The notes under the pieces were generated by a model, which saw only the letters and a list, made by a program, of their open reading frames with translations, was not told where the DNA came from and did no database searches. The translations under genes and the position numbers were made by a program. Below are positions 19,535 to 27,040 of a DNA stretch of 60,534 bases, piece by piece. The DNA is from Flavobacteriaceae bacterium (GTDB lineage Bacteria > Bacteroidota > Bacteroidia > Flavobacteriales > Flavobacteriaceae): contig CANGIF010000017.1 of NCBI GenBank assembly GCA_947453885.1, forward strand, positions 1 through 60,534, in the 5' to 3' direction. Each line of letters starts with the position of its first letter. Positions within the stretch are counted from its first letter, which is position 1.

Positions 19535-20596
19535 TTAAAGATCATTAGCTAAAGCTGTAATTCTTTTAATATCTTGTTCTTTACTTTTTGGATAAATCAT
19601 TAATATTTTATCTTTATCTACAATGATATAATCGTTCAAACCGTCAACAATTATCAGTTTCTTGTCGTCAGCTCTGATGATGTTGTTGGATGCGTTTTCT
19701 AAAATAACTGTTGCGTTTACTACAGCGTTATTTTGATCATCTTTATCGAGTTTTTCATGTAAGGAACCCCAAGTTCCTAGATCGTTCCAATCAAATGTTG
19801 CGGGTAAAACGTGAACATTTTTAGCGTTTTCTAAAATAGCATAATCAATAGAAATATTCTCAGCAAGTGGGTAATTCTCATCGATAAATTGTTTTTCTTC
19901 CTTCGTATTATAGCTTTCTATCCCTTTTTGAAAAAGGGAATTCATTTGTGGTTGAAACTTTTCAAATGAACTTGTAATTGATTTGGCACTCCAAATAAAA
20001 ATACCACCATTCCAAAGAAAATTACCTTGTTCTAAAAAATGTTTAGCAGTTTCGTAATCGGGTTTTTCTCTAAACTGATGTACCTTTTTAATTTGACTAT
20101 CGCTTGTCTTGTCAAATTCAATGTAACCAAATCCTGTGTTTGGAAAAGTTGGTTTGATACCTAAAGTTAGTAGCGCATCTTCTTTTTGACAGTAATCAAA
20201 ACAAAGCTTTAAATTTCTTGCAAACTCGTCTTCATCCTCAATCCAATGATCACTAGGCGCAACAACCATAACAGCATCGGGATTCATTTTTTGGATTTTT
20301 AAGGAAGCGTATAATATACATGGAGCTGTATTTCGCATGGCTGGCTCCAACAAAACTTGCTCTTGTTTAACCATTGGTAATTGCTCTAAAACCAAAGAAT
20401 TGTAGCGTTCGTTAGTTAAAATCAAAATGTTTTCAATTGGGATTAACTTTGATAATCGACTAAACGTTTTCTGAATTAAGGTATCGCCAGAACCTAACAT
20501 ATCGTGAAATTGTTTTGGAAAATCTGTGGTAGAAACCGGCCAAAAACGAGAACCAACTCCTCCAGCCATTAATATTGCGTAATAATTTTTGTTCAT
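19535..20596 (-). CDS. manC: Mannose-1-phosphate guanylyltransferase
   Basis: Makes GDP-mannose from mannose-1-P and GTP for glycans and surface polysaccharides. The nucleotidyltransferase signature AILMAGGVGSRFWPVSTTDFP is at residues 7-27, and PKQF, VAPSDHWIEDE, FREKP and NGGIFIWSA all fit the family. 353 aa, with no C-terminal isomerase domain, so the isomerase step comes from manA at 3.0 kb. Last gene of a minus-strand run with small gaps (6, 10 and 2 nt) to the secreted, SprT-like and SDR genes. Confidence 0.94.
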   Translation of the reverse strand: MNKNYYAILMAGGVGSRFWPVSTTDFPKQFHDMLGSGDTLIQKTFSRLSKLIPIENILILTNERYNSLVLEQLPMVKQEQVLLEPAMRNTAPCILYASLKIQKMNPDAVMVVAPSDHWIEDEDEFARNLKLCFDYCQKEDALLTLGIKPTFPNTGFGYIEFDKTSDSQIKKVHQFREKPDYETAKHFLEQGNFLWNGGIFIWSAKSITSSFEKFQPQMNSLFQKGIESYNTKEEKQFIDENYPLAENISIDYAILENAKNVHVLPATFDWNDLGTWGSLHEKLDKDDQNNAVVNATVILENASNNIIRADDKKLIIVDGLNDYIIVDKDKILMIYPKSKEQDIKRITALANDL

Positions 20597-20602
20597 AATC
20601 TG

Positions 20603-21100
20603 TTAATCTAGTTTAGGTTTAAGTAAATTATTATCTTTAAAATCATCTAATGTTCCTTTTATTATATAAGTCCCTTTAATGGTTGATGTTTTTCCATTTT
20701 TTGAGTTAAAAACTGAAACACCAAATTCATAATCGTCGTTTTTTTCATTTGTGAGATAAACATTTGAAAAAATGGAATACTGATAAGTACCTATTTTGAA
20801 ATATACTGAATTCAAATACATCGCATTGTTTTCAGGCCCTCCGGGTTTGTGATAATAATCGTAAGTAAACAAATTCCAGCTATTTTTACTCTTTTCTTTT
20901 GGGTATTCTAACTCTATTTTTTTTGATGTGCCAAATCTATAAATAATATATTCATTATTTATATCTTTAGCTAAAACTATTTTTTTTCCATTTTTAGTTT
21001 TAAATGAAAATAATATTTCTTCATTTTTTAAAACATAACATTGCCCAAAACTAAGGCTAAAAACGAATAGAAAAAACTGTATCAATACTACTCTTTTCAT
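20603..21100 (-). CDS. Uncharacterised exported protein
   Basis: 165 aa. Signal peptide MKRVVLIQFFLFVFSLSFGQ. The mature part is rich in Tyr, Asn and Lys with beta-strand character and two cysteines near the signal boundary (QCY only in the mature part), so no disulfide is predicted. No family recognised. Sits 6 nt upstream of manC and 10 nt downstream of the SprT-like gene, so it is co-transcribed, but the neighbours do not explain it. Confidence 0.7.
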   Translation of the reverse strand: MKRVVLIQFFLFVFSLSFGQCYVLKNEEILFSFKTKNGKKIVLAKDINNEYIIYRFGTSKKIELEYPKEKSKNSWNLFTYDYYHKPGGPENNAMYLNSVYFKIGTYQYSIFSNVYLTNEKNDDYEFGVSVFNSKNGKTSTIKGTYIIKGTLDDFKDNNLLKPKLD

Positions 21101-21110
21101 AATGTTGCTT

Positions 21111-21713
21111 TCAACTAGGAATTATTTCCACTTCAGCGTTAGCATTAAATAAAAAAGTACGTCCTGTTTTTATTTCAATACATTCATAACGTTTAACACG
21201 AAGCCCCTTTTTTAGAAAAATGTTGCCGTTTTTAATTCTAAAATGACTTCCACTTGGTACTTCGTGCATGTAACTTATGTCAGGTTTTCGATCGTCAAAT
21301 TGCTTTAGAGCAAATGCCAATTTAGCATCAGTATCACTACTTGCTGTAGGATTTCTAAAATGATTAGCCACCAAAGGTAAAACAGAATGCGGAAAAATCT
21401 CAGGTCGAATAAAAGGAACCATCAGCCGTTGAAAAGTCATTTTCCATTCAATTCCGTGAGGCATAATGTTTCTTCCGTGTTTTTCAAAAGCTACTAAATG
21501 TGCCATTTCATGAATCAAAGTAATCAGAAATCGGTATTTATTTAAATTTGCATTTACCGTTATTTCATGCTTGCCAGAAAGTCCTTTTCTGTAATCGCCA
21601 TGACGTGTTTGACGCTCGTTTACAATTTTTAAATGCACACGATTGGCTTTGATTAATTCAAAACAAGCTTCGACTGCGTGCTCGGGAAGGTATTTAGATA
21701 AAATGTCAATCAA
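21111..21713 (-). CDS. SprT-like zinc metalloprotease domain protein
   Basis: 200 aa. LITLIHEMAHLVAFEKHG (about residues 60-77) carries the zinc motif HExxH, and PHGIEWKMTFQ supplies a third histidine, as in the SprT/Spartan fold. Bacterial SprT proteins are poorly characterised; the eukaryotic relative cleaves DNA-protein crosslinks. The start is a TTG at 21711-21713, only 2 nt beyond the stop of the SDR gene, with no in-frame ATG nearby and the family-like sequence beginning at once (IDILSKYLPEHAV). Translation is probably coupled to the SDR gene. Confidence 0.85.
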   Translation of the reverse strand: MIDILSKYLPEHAVEACFELIKANRVHLKIVNERQTRHGDYRKGLSGKHEITVNANLNKYRFLITLIHEMAHLVAFEKHGRNIMPHGIEWKMTFQRLMVPFIRPEIFPHSVLPLVANHFRNPTASSDTDAKLAFALKQFDDRKPDISYMHEVPSGSHFRIKNGNIFLKKGLRVKRYECIEIKTGRTFLFNANAEVEIIPS

Positions 21714-21715
21714 AA

Positions 21716-22396
21716 TTAAGGCGTTGTAGAGGAAACCTGAATCACTTTTCCATTAAAATAGGTAGCACCTGTCAAAGCAAAATTAAAAATATAATCTGCC
21801 ATTTCTTTTGCAGAAAGTGGCGCTTCGTATCCAGGAAAAGCATCTTGTAACATTTCAGTATTAACTGCTCCTAAGGCTAGTACATTAAAAGCAACACCTT
21901 GCTCTTTGTATTCTTCGGCCAATAGTTCCGAAAGGGTAATTACTGCTCCTTTACTTGATGAATAAGCCGCCAATCCCGGAAATTTTAAACTCCCTTGTAT
22001 GCCCCCCATTGAACTAATGGTAACAACGTGACTTCCTTTTGGCATATAAGGCAAAACTATTTTGGTTAAAGTAGCAACACCAAAAACATTGACTTTATAC
22101 ACTCGTTCAAAATCAGATTGTGTTAATTGTGAAAATGGTTTAACGACCAAACAACCGGCATTGTTGATAATTATATCTACTTTTTTCCAAGTAGAAGCAA
22201 TGAATGTATCAATTTCCTTCATTTCATCTTCTACAGCTATATCAATTGAAAGACAAGTAATGTTCGCGTTTTCAATAAATTCTTGAGGGATTTTTCTGGA
22301 AATGGCTAAAACTTGATGTCCATCATTTGCAAATTGTAAAGCCAATTCATAGCCAATTCCTCTTGAGGTTCCAGTAATAATTATGTTTTTAGTCAT
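21716..22396 (-). CDS. Short-chain dehydrogenase/reductase
   Basis: Classical SDR, 226 aa, NAD(P)-dependent oxidoreductase of unknown substrate. Cofactor motif TGTSRGIGYELA (residues 8-19), NNAG near 78-81, SSMGG with the catalytic Ser near 128, and YSSSKGA (Tyr and Lys) near 145-151. First gene of the SDR, SprT-like, secreted protein, manC run. Its promoter (22416-22423) lies between the start codon and the 109-bp direct repeat, so the neighbouring insertion left it intact. Confidence 0.92.
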   Translation of the reverse strand: MTKNIIITGTSRGIGYELALQFANDGHQVLAISRKIPQEFIENANITCLSIDIAVEDEMKEIDTFIASTWKKVDIIINNAGCLVVKPFSQLTQSDFERVYKVNVFGVATLTKIVLPYMPKGSHVVTISSMGGIQGSLKFPGLAAYSSSKGAVITLSELLAEEYKEQGVAFNVLALGAVNTEMLQDAFPGYEAPLSAKEMADYIFNFALTGATYFNGKVIQVSSTTP

Positions 22397-22415
22397 TCTT
22401 GTTTTTATTTGAAAC

Positions 22416-22423
22416 CAAAGGTA
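22416..22423 (-). promoter_or_regulatory. -7 box of the SDR operon
   Basis: TACCTTTG on the minus strand (TAnnTTTG), 19 nt upstream of the ATG, with TTG 15 nt further upstream. Lies just outside the direct repeat that starts at 22443. Confidence 0.55.
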
Positions 22424-22442
22424 TTAAATTTATAAAAACAAT

Positions 22443-22551
22443 ACCCTTTCAAAAACGAATTTCCGAAAGGGTTTTTATAAACGTTGCAAGTTATAGCCTA
22501 GCTCAAACCTCTTGAAATTACAATTCTTTGAATTTCTGAAGTCCCTTCATA
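22443..22551. repeat. 109-bp direct repeat, left copy
   Basis: Identical over all 109 bases to 27956-28064. It contains the last 17 codons plus stop of an acyl-CoA dehydrogenase and its terminator hairpin. Left copy: no complete gene attached. The T tract following the hairpin on the minus strand is interrupted here (TATTG), unlike in the right copy. Confidence 0.95.
22498..22551 (-). pseudogene. 3' fragment of the acyl-CoA dehydrogenase gene
   Basis: Encodes YEGTSEIQRIVISRGLS and stop, identical to the C-terminus of the intact gene at 28011-29147. Upstream of it the reading frame runs into unrelated sequence, so this is a duplicated end fragment rather than a gene. Confidence 0.9.
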
Positions 22552-22771
22552 GAATACACTATCCGTTAACGAGTGATTTAGTATATATACGAGTGATTGG
22601 GTTTTGTCTTTGTTTTTGATTTCAAATGAAAGTAGGTACTCGTTGCAAACGAGCACTAAAAGGGGTACGTTGTTTTTCGTTTCTATATTTCTAATATATT
22701 TGTGAGTACCAATAAAATATACACTTCACAGGTGTAATAAGACTAAACAGCTGTTGTGGCAGTAATTGCCT
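22552..22771. other. Non-coding segment beside the left repeat, ACGAG motifs
   Basis: No ORF. ACGAGTGATT occurs twice, 20 nt apart (22569-22578, 22589-22598), and CTCGTT-GCA-AACGAG forms an inverted pair (22639-22653). These are candidate protein-binding sites next to the repeat boundary. Confidence 0.4.
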
Positions 22772-23284
22772 TTATTTAGCAATCTCAACCATTACTATTT
22801 CGTGTTTTTTTTTTCCATAAGTTATTCTTACAGGCAAACCATTCCTAAACACGCCATTATTGGTTTCTGTAAATCTGTTGAATCTTCCAAGTAATTCGTC
22901 TGAATATGAAAATTCAACTGAGTCAACAACAAAACTTTCATGAGTCACAATTCCTCTTTGTGATAATGGTCTAACTCTTTCAAAGTCACTTATGGTTCCT
23001 TCAACTATTGCAACATTGTCTGATTTGAGTATTTTCTGAATTCGTTGGTCTGTGGAATCAATCGTGAAATATTTCAAATAAACAAACCCAAACACTGCAA
23101 TAAAACTAATAATTCCAGTTGCCCAAAGTACCATTGATTTTTCATAATCTTGATCAGTTTTTTTAAATTTCTTAGTTAAAATAAAAATGATGCAAAATAT
23201 AAAAGCAACATACAAACACACATCGTAAGATTTCAATGAGTTAGTTCCTAATTCGGCAAGCGACCAGTACTTTTTATATTCCAT
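22772..23284 (-). CDS. Uncharacterised membrane protein of the insertion
   Basis: 170 aa. Two hydrophobic segments (about 24-40 and 52-72) separated by a basic loop (TKKFKKTDQDYEK), then a soluble C-terminal domain of about 95 residues with beta-strand pattern (VAIVEGTISDFERVRPL to GLPVRITYGKKKHEIVMVEI). This resembles short proteins with two membrane helices and an SH3- or OB-like tail, but I cannot name a family. Bounded by non-coding sequence on both sides; most likely its own transcription unit. Confidence 0.6.
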   Translation of the reverse strand: MEYKKYWSLAELGTNSLKSYDVCLYVAFIFCIIFILTKKFKKTDQDYEKSMVLWATGIISFIAVFGFVYLKYFTIDSTDQRIQKILKSDNVAIVEGTISDFERVRPLSQRGIVTHESFVVDSVEFSYSDELLGRFNRFTETNNGVFRNGLPVRITYGKKKHEIVMVEIAK

Positions 23285-23454
23285 TGTTAAGATTTTTGTC
23301 CTAAATTATTGATCATAACGGTCGATGCTAGAGCTTGTGGCGGCTTATGAAAAGCTTTTTTCCATAACCGACCAAGCGAAGTTAAGAAAAAGAAACGAAC
23401 AATTTACCGAAAAACTAGCTATAAGTTTTAACAAGTGTTAGCAGTAGTGGCATC
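23285..23454. other. Structured non-coding element between two insertion genes
   Basis: 170 nt without a gene. GGTCG (23320-23324) can pair with CGACC near 23368, and GG(C)TTATG pairs with CATAACC inside it, giving an imperfect hairpin with a long unpaired insertion, flanked by GTTAGC-like ends. The layout is reminiscent of a cassette recombination site, but it does not match the integron attC consensus. Confidence 0.3.
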
Positions 23455-24333
23455 TTAATTTTTAGTTTCAAGTTTTAATTCAAAAAAATATTTGTTTCTG
23501 AAATTTTCTAAATGATATTTGAAAAAATCGTCGTTTATATAGTTATTATAGAATTCTAAATAAGTTGTATGATGAAATTCAATTCCTTTTACACTTTTTA
23601 TGCGTTCTGAAAACTCTTCAAGTTCTATTTTATGTTGTTTGTATTGAATAAATTCTAATGCATTAAGTGGTTCCCAGTAAATATAAATAAGCTTCGCGTT
23701 TTTCTTTCCTTTGTTTTTAATAAGACCAATAGAATGCTTAATTAGTTGCGCAGTATCTAAATATGATTTAGTATTATTTTCTCTATAGTGACTTATGATT
23801 TTAATAAATCCTTCGTCAACTTTCGATAAAAGTAAATCAGAATATGCGCTTGATATTTCTGGTTTTTTCTGTGATAATGTTTCTAAAAATTTACTTTCAA
23901 AGCCAATTATAAAGCTTTCATTTTCTAGATAAAAATCGAGATTTGGCGGTCTACTCATTCCAGTAGGAAGTTTTTTTTCAAACTGTGATTCTTTAAAATC
24001 TTTTTCTCCAAGCACAACAAATTTGTCAAGATTTCTTTTAAACAAGCCAAAAAAATTAACTCCTAAAGCTGATGATGAATGAAGCGCTTGAAATTTTCCA
24101 TAAAGCTCATTTCCATCACCATTTTCAAGATCAGTTTTAAAATCTTCTTCAAGAATAGTATTAATTAAATTGTCGCTGTAATGATTAAGATAACCTTTTT
24201 CATTTGCTTTTGGAAAGTTGTAAATTAGTTGTTTGATTATTTTTTTTCGAATCATTTTGTCTTTTATTTTGCTGGGTTTCCGAAACATTGCTGCCAACTC
24301 ATTAATAGGTCTAACAAAATCAGACTTATCCAC
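23455..24333 (-). CDS. PD-(D/E)XK nuclease-like protein
   Basis: 292 aa. NLDFYLENESFIIGFESKF places D133 and E146-x-K148 with the 13-residue spacing of the PD-(D/E)XK nuclease core. An upstream acidic residue in NELYGKFQALHSSSAL and the downstream Gln in DTAQLIKHSIGL fit the alpha-helices that flank that core. The start appears to be GTG at 24333. It is an orphan: no methyltransferase, helicase or specificity subunit is nearby, so it may be a solitary defence nuclease, a homing-type enzyme or a non-restriction nuclease. Assigned by motif reading only. Confidence 0.55.
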   Translation of the reverse strand: MDKSDFVRPINELAAMFRKPSKIKDKMIRKKIIKQLIYNFPKANEKGYLNHYSDNLINTILEEDFKTDLENGDGNELYGKFQALHSSSALGVNFFGLFKRNLDKFVVLGEKDFKESQFEKKLPTGMSRPPNLDFYLENESFIIGFESKFLETLSQKKPEISSAYSDLLLSKVDEGFIKIISHYRENNTKSYLDTAQLIKHSIGLIKNKGKKNAKLIYIYWEPLNALEFIQYKQHKIELEEFSERIKSVKGIEFHHTTYLEFYNNYINDDFFKYHLENFRNKYFFELKLETKN

Positions 24334-24460
24334 CCTAAATTGGGTTACTTTGTCTGAAAACGTCAGACTTTATTTATTTATCAAATATATAAAAATTCTC
24401 ACTCCATAGAACAAACCCACCTCCTAAAACCTACCACCCACAACCTACCCCCTAAAACCC

Positions 24461-24826
24461 CTATCCTATCTTATGAATTTCTTTAAAAACCTGCAATTGG
24501 GTTTCTAGGTTTTCGAGTTGTTTTTGTTTTTCGGCAAGGGCTGTTTTCAAGGCTTTTTCGGCTTTGGTTTCATAAGCAATGTCGAGTCGCTCGCCCAGTT
24601 CCATCAAAAAATTGTGTTGCACGGCTTGACTGATGCGCCACAAAATGGTGAATTGAAACGACGATTGCTTGAAATATTGATTGAGCGTAGTGGGCAAAAC
24701 GCCTAGAAATTCCGAGACCGTTTTCTTAGCAATTTTATTTTGTTGAATGTGCCAATGGATATAATTGCCCAATGCGGGCGCATCGGTGCTGCGTTTTTCT
24801 TGAAATTTATTTGTGTTTTCTGCCAT
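24461..24826 (-). CDS. Small helix-turn-helix regulator with coiled-coil tail
   Basis: 121 aa. Residues about 28-75 (NKIAKKTVSEFLGVLPTTLNQ through FTILWRISQAVQHNF) have the five-helix pattern of Bacteroidota XRE/Cro-like HTH proteins. Residues 85-118 form a Glu/Lys/Gln-rich amphipathic helix (AEKALKTALAEKQKQLENLE), likely a dimerising coiled coil. Its start codon lies 48 nt from the 22-bp repeat array at 24874-25093, which occupies its promoter region, so the protein may bind that array and control itself. That link is inference. Confidence 0.7.
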   Translation of the reverse strand: MAENTNKFQEKRSTDAPALGNYIHWHIQQNKIAKKTVSEFLGVLPTTLNQYFKQSSFQFTILWRISQAVQHNFLMELGERLDIAYETKAEKALKTALAEKQKQLENLETQLQVFKEIHKIG

Positions 24827-24873
24827 CTTGTTGCAATTTAATAGGATTCAAATATATAAAAAATTAGTAGTAC

Positions 24874-25093
24874 TTGGTTCTACTAACCAATAGATTTGGT
24901 TGGGCTAACCAATACAGTTGGTTCAATTGCATAACTTACTTGGTTTAACTAACCAAGTAAGTTGGTTGCTTTGAATATCTTATTTGGTTGAACTAACCTA
25001 CACAATTGGTTTGATTACATAACTTACTTGGTTGAACTAACCAACAGAATTAGTTGAATTGCATAACTTACTTGGTTGGACCACTCTGTTTTG
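24874..25093. repeat. Array of ten 22-bp units in exact phase
   Basis: TTGGTT (once TTAGTT) begins every 22 bp at 24874, 24896, 24918, 24940, 24962, 24984, 25006, 25028, 25050 and 25072. Five units are palindromic, TTGGTTnnrCTAACC[AT]A. Four alternate with a second type, TTrGTTnnnTTrnATAnCTTA, giving a 44-bp super-period from 24896 on. The 24940 unit is the core of a 13-bp perfect inverted repeat (24933-24963). The last unit is degenerate. The array sits between the HTH gene and the 163-aa gene, both on the minus strand. Confidence 0.9.
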
Positions 25094-25103
25094 TCATTCT
25101 CAC

Positions 25104-25137
25104 AAAAAAAACGCCTTCTAATTAAAGAAAGCGTTTC
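25104..25137 (-). terminator. Terminator of the 163-aa gene
   Basis: AAACGC(C)TTC pairs with GAAAGCGTTT. Read on the minus strand it is followed by a T8 tract. It isolates the repeat array and HTH gene from transcription of the 163-aa gene. Confidence 0.75.
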
Positions 25138-25190
25138 ATTCATCTACTATTTAAAAAACCTGAAATCTACCACCTACTCCCTAAAACCTT

Positions 25191-25682
25191 TTAAACTCCC
25201 GGATTAACTGGCGGAGTACCTGAGCCGCCTTGAGTAGCAAAACGCGTTTTCAATTGGTCGTACAGGGTGTCAGCACCCGGCACACCAGCATCGGCAGAAG
25301 CACCTATAAGTTTATAAATCATTAAACCACTTGTGTACGACTCGCTACCAGCAAGTAGTTGTGTATCTTCAATTTTTTCAACCAATTGTTTGGCTAAAAA
25401 AACAATTTCGTCCAATTGAGTAAACAGAGTCAAATCATTTTGCATGTTCGCCACCGACAAATACGCTGGAAAAAGCGATGCGTTGTTGACCGCAATATTT
25501 ATAGCATCTTCGGTAAAGGCTTTGTTGTTTACATCTATAGCGGGCAGCGAGCTGCGCTCCTGTTTGGTAAGCCCAATCAAAAAAGGCAAATTGGTAGCTA
25601 TGGTTTGAAATGCGGCTTTTACTGCTGTTATCTGTGCTGGAGTAGCAGTAATGTTAATTCGGTTGTTGGTTAAATTTGACAT
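25191..25682 (-). CDS. Conserved hypothetical protein of Bacteroidota type
   Basis: 163 aa, no signal peptide or membrane segment. A mostly helical, Ala/Leu/Thr-rich body contains LPFLIGLTKQERSSLP, LFPAYLSVANMQNDL, QLLAGSESYTSGLMIYKLI and GVPGADTLYDQLKTRF, followed by a Gly/Pro-rich tail (TQGGSGTPPVNPGV). I recall similar proteins scattered in Bacteroidota but none with a known function. Expressed alone: own terminator, 230-nt upstream region. Confidence 0.65.
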   Translation of the reverse strand: MSNLTNNRINITATPAQITAVKAAFQTIATNLPFLIGLTKQERSSLPAIDVNNKAFTEDAINIAVNNASLFPAYLSVANMQNDLTLFTQLDEIVFLAKQLVEKIEDTQLLAGSESYTSGLMIYKLIGASADAGVPGADTLYDQLKTRFATQGGSGTPPVNPGV

Positions 25683-25912
25683 CTCTTTTATGTTTTAAAA
25701 TTGGTCTTGCTAAAATAATAATTTTTTTATTTCGATTATAAAAGATTTGAAAAATTTTATAAAAATAATTTTAACTCATTTTATACTCTAATGGTCTTCA
25801 AAAGACTTATAATTCAAGGTGTAATAAAATAGTTTAAAAAAACCATTCTTTCAAGTTTCAGGTGCAGAATAGATGATTTACTTTCGCATTTAACAAATTA
25901 TTTTTTTGTAAA

Positions 25913-26977
25913 ATGACTTCAAACCAATCTATAACCACAGGAAATAACTGTAATTTATTTGCATTTCGAACACAAAATAAATACATCAATATCTATGATT
26001 TATTTTTTCTAAACTTCAAAGCTATTCCAAATTTAATTATTGAAAACCATATTAATTGCGAAAAAGCCGTTGGCTTTTTTAACAAAAACTATTCATCTGA
26101 TATTAAGAACCGCTTTTATTATAAAGGTAATTATGAAGAAGAGTTTTTAATTAAATTCAAAGAAGATAATTATATTTTAGATGAAATTATTGTAGTCTTT
26201 TTACATTCAGAAAACAGTATATTTTATCTTTTTACAGAAAAAAATACGGATAAAACCCAAAAAATAATTGACCAACTTAGTCAGTATAAAATCAAACCCA
26301 AAAAGAATTTGCCAGAAATACAGTTATTAATAAACGAGGGTAATGGCATGAATACAATTACATTGAATATCAACAAACCCAAACTAAAAATTGAAGACAA
26401 TTATAACGATGATTTTCTAGAAATACACCAAACTATCATAAATCGATTGCGAAAAAAGAATGACAAAGGTTTGATTTTGTTGCACGGAAAACCGGGTACT
26501 GGCAAGACATCTTATATCCGCTATCTGATTGCTTCTGTAAAAAAGAAGGTAGTTTTTTTGCCACCTAACATGGCTATTGCTTTGACAAATCCTGATTTGT
26601 TGGCTATTCTTGTCGAAAATCCAAACTCTATTTTTGTGATAGAAGATGCAGAAAATATTGTAATTAATAGAGAGCAACAGAGCAATTCGTCGGTTTCAAC
26701 CTTATTGAATTTGTCCGATGGTTTATTATCCGACTGTTTGAATATTCAAATAATATGTTCGTTTAACACCGATTTATCAAGAGTAGATGAAGCACTTTTG
26801 CGCAAAGGACGATTAATAGCAAAATATGAATTCAAAGCGTTGGAAACCGCCAAAGCCCAACAACTTTCTGATCAATTAGGTTTTCAAACCAAGATAATCA
26901 AACCTACTATTCTCACTGATATTTACAATCAAAACGAGAACGATTTTCAACAAAAGAAACAAGGAATTGGGTTTTGA
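25913..26977 (+). CDS. AAA+ ATPase with unknown N-terminal domain
   Basis: 354 aa. The C-terminal half is an AAA+ module: Walker A HGKPGTGKTS (residues 191-200), Walker B SIFVIEDAE, sensor 1 IICSFNTD, and Arg finger in ALLRKGRLIAKYEF, the arrangement of BCS1/classic AAA ATPases. The first 160 residues show no known domain. The ATPase probably remodels a protein or nucleic-acid partner. The next gene starts 64 nt later on the same strand, so the two may be an operon. Upstream, TACTTTCG resembles a -7 box with one mismatch. Confidence 0.8.
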   Translation: MTSNQSITTGNNCNLFAFRTQNKYINIYDLFFLNFKAIPNLIIENHINCEKAVGFFNKNYSSDIKNRFYYKGNYEEEFLIKFKEDNYILDEIIVVFLHSENSIFYLFTEKNTDKTQKIIDQLSQYKIKPKKNLPEIQLLINEGNGMNTITLNINKPKLKIEDNYNDDFLEIHQTIINRLRKKNDKGLILLHGKPGTGKTSYIRYLIASVKKKVVFLPPNMAIALTNPDLLAILVENPNSIFVIEDAENIVINREQQSNSSVSTLLNLSDGLLSDCLNIQIICSFNTDLSRVDEALLRKGRLIAKYEFKALETAKAQQLSDQLGFQTKIIKPTILTDIYNQNENDFQQKKQGIGF

Positions 26978-27040
26978 TGCTGGAAACCTTAGTATTATAT
27001 TTACAGGAAAAAATAATTATAAATTTGAAAAATTTGAAAA

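Noticed and set aside
23320..23454. Integron attC site
   Set aside because: The ends do not match the RYYYAAC/GTTRRRY core sites and no integron integrase is present; kept only as a structured element.
24874..25093. CRISPR array
   Set aside because: Units are contiguous with no unique spacers, the period is only 22 bp, and no cas genes are present.
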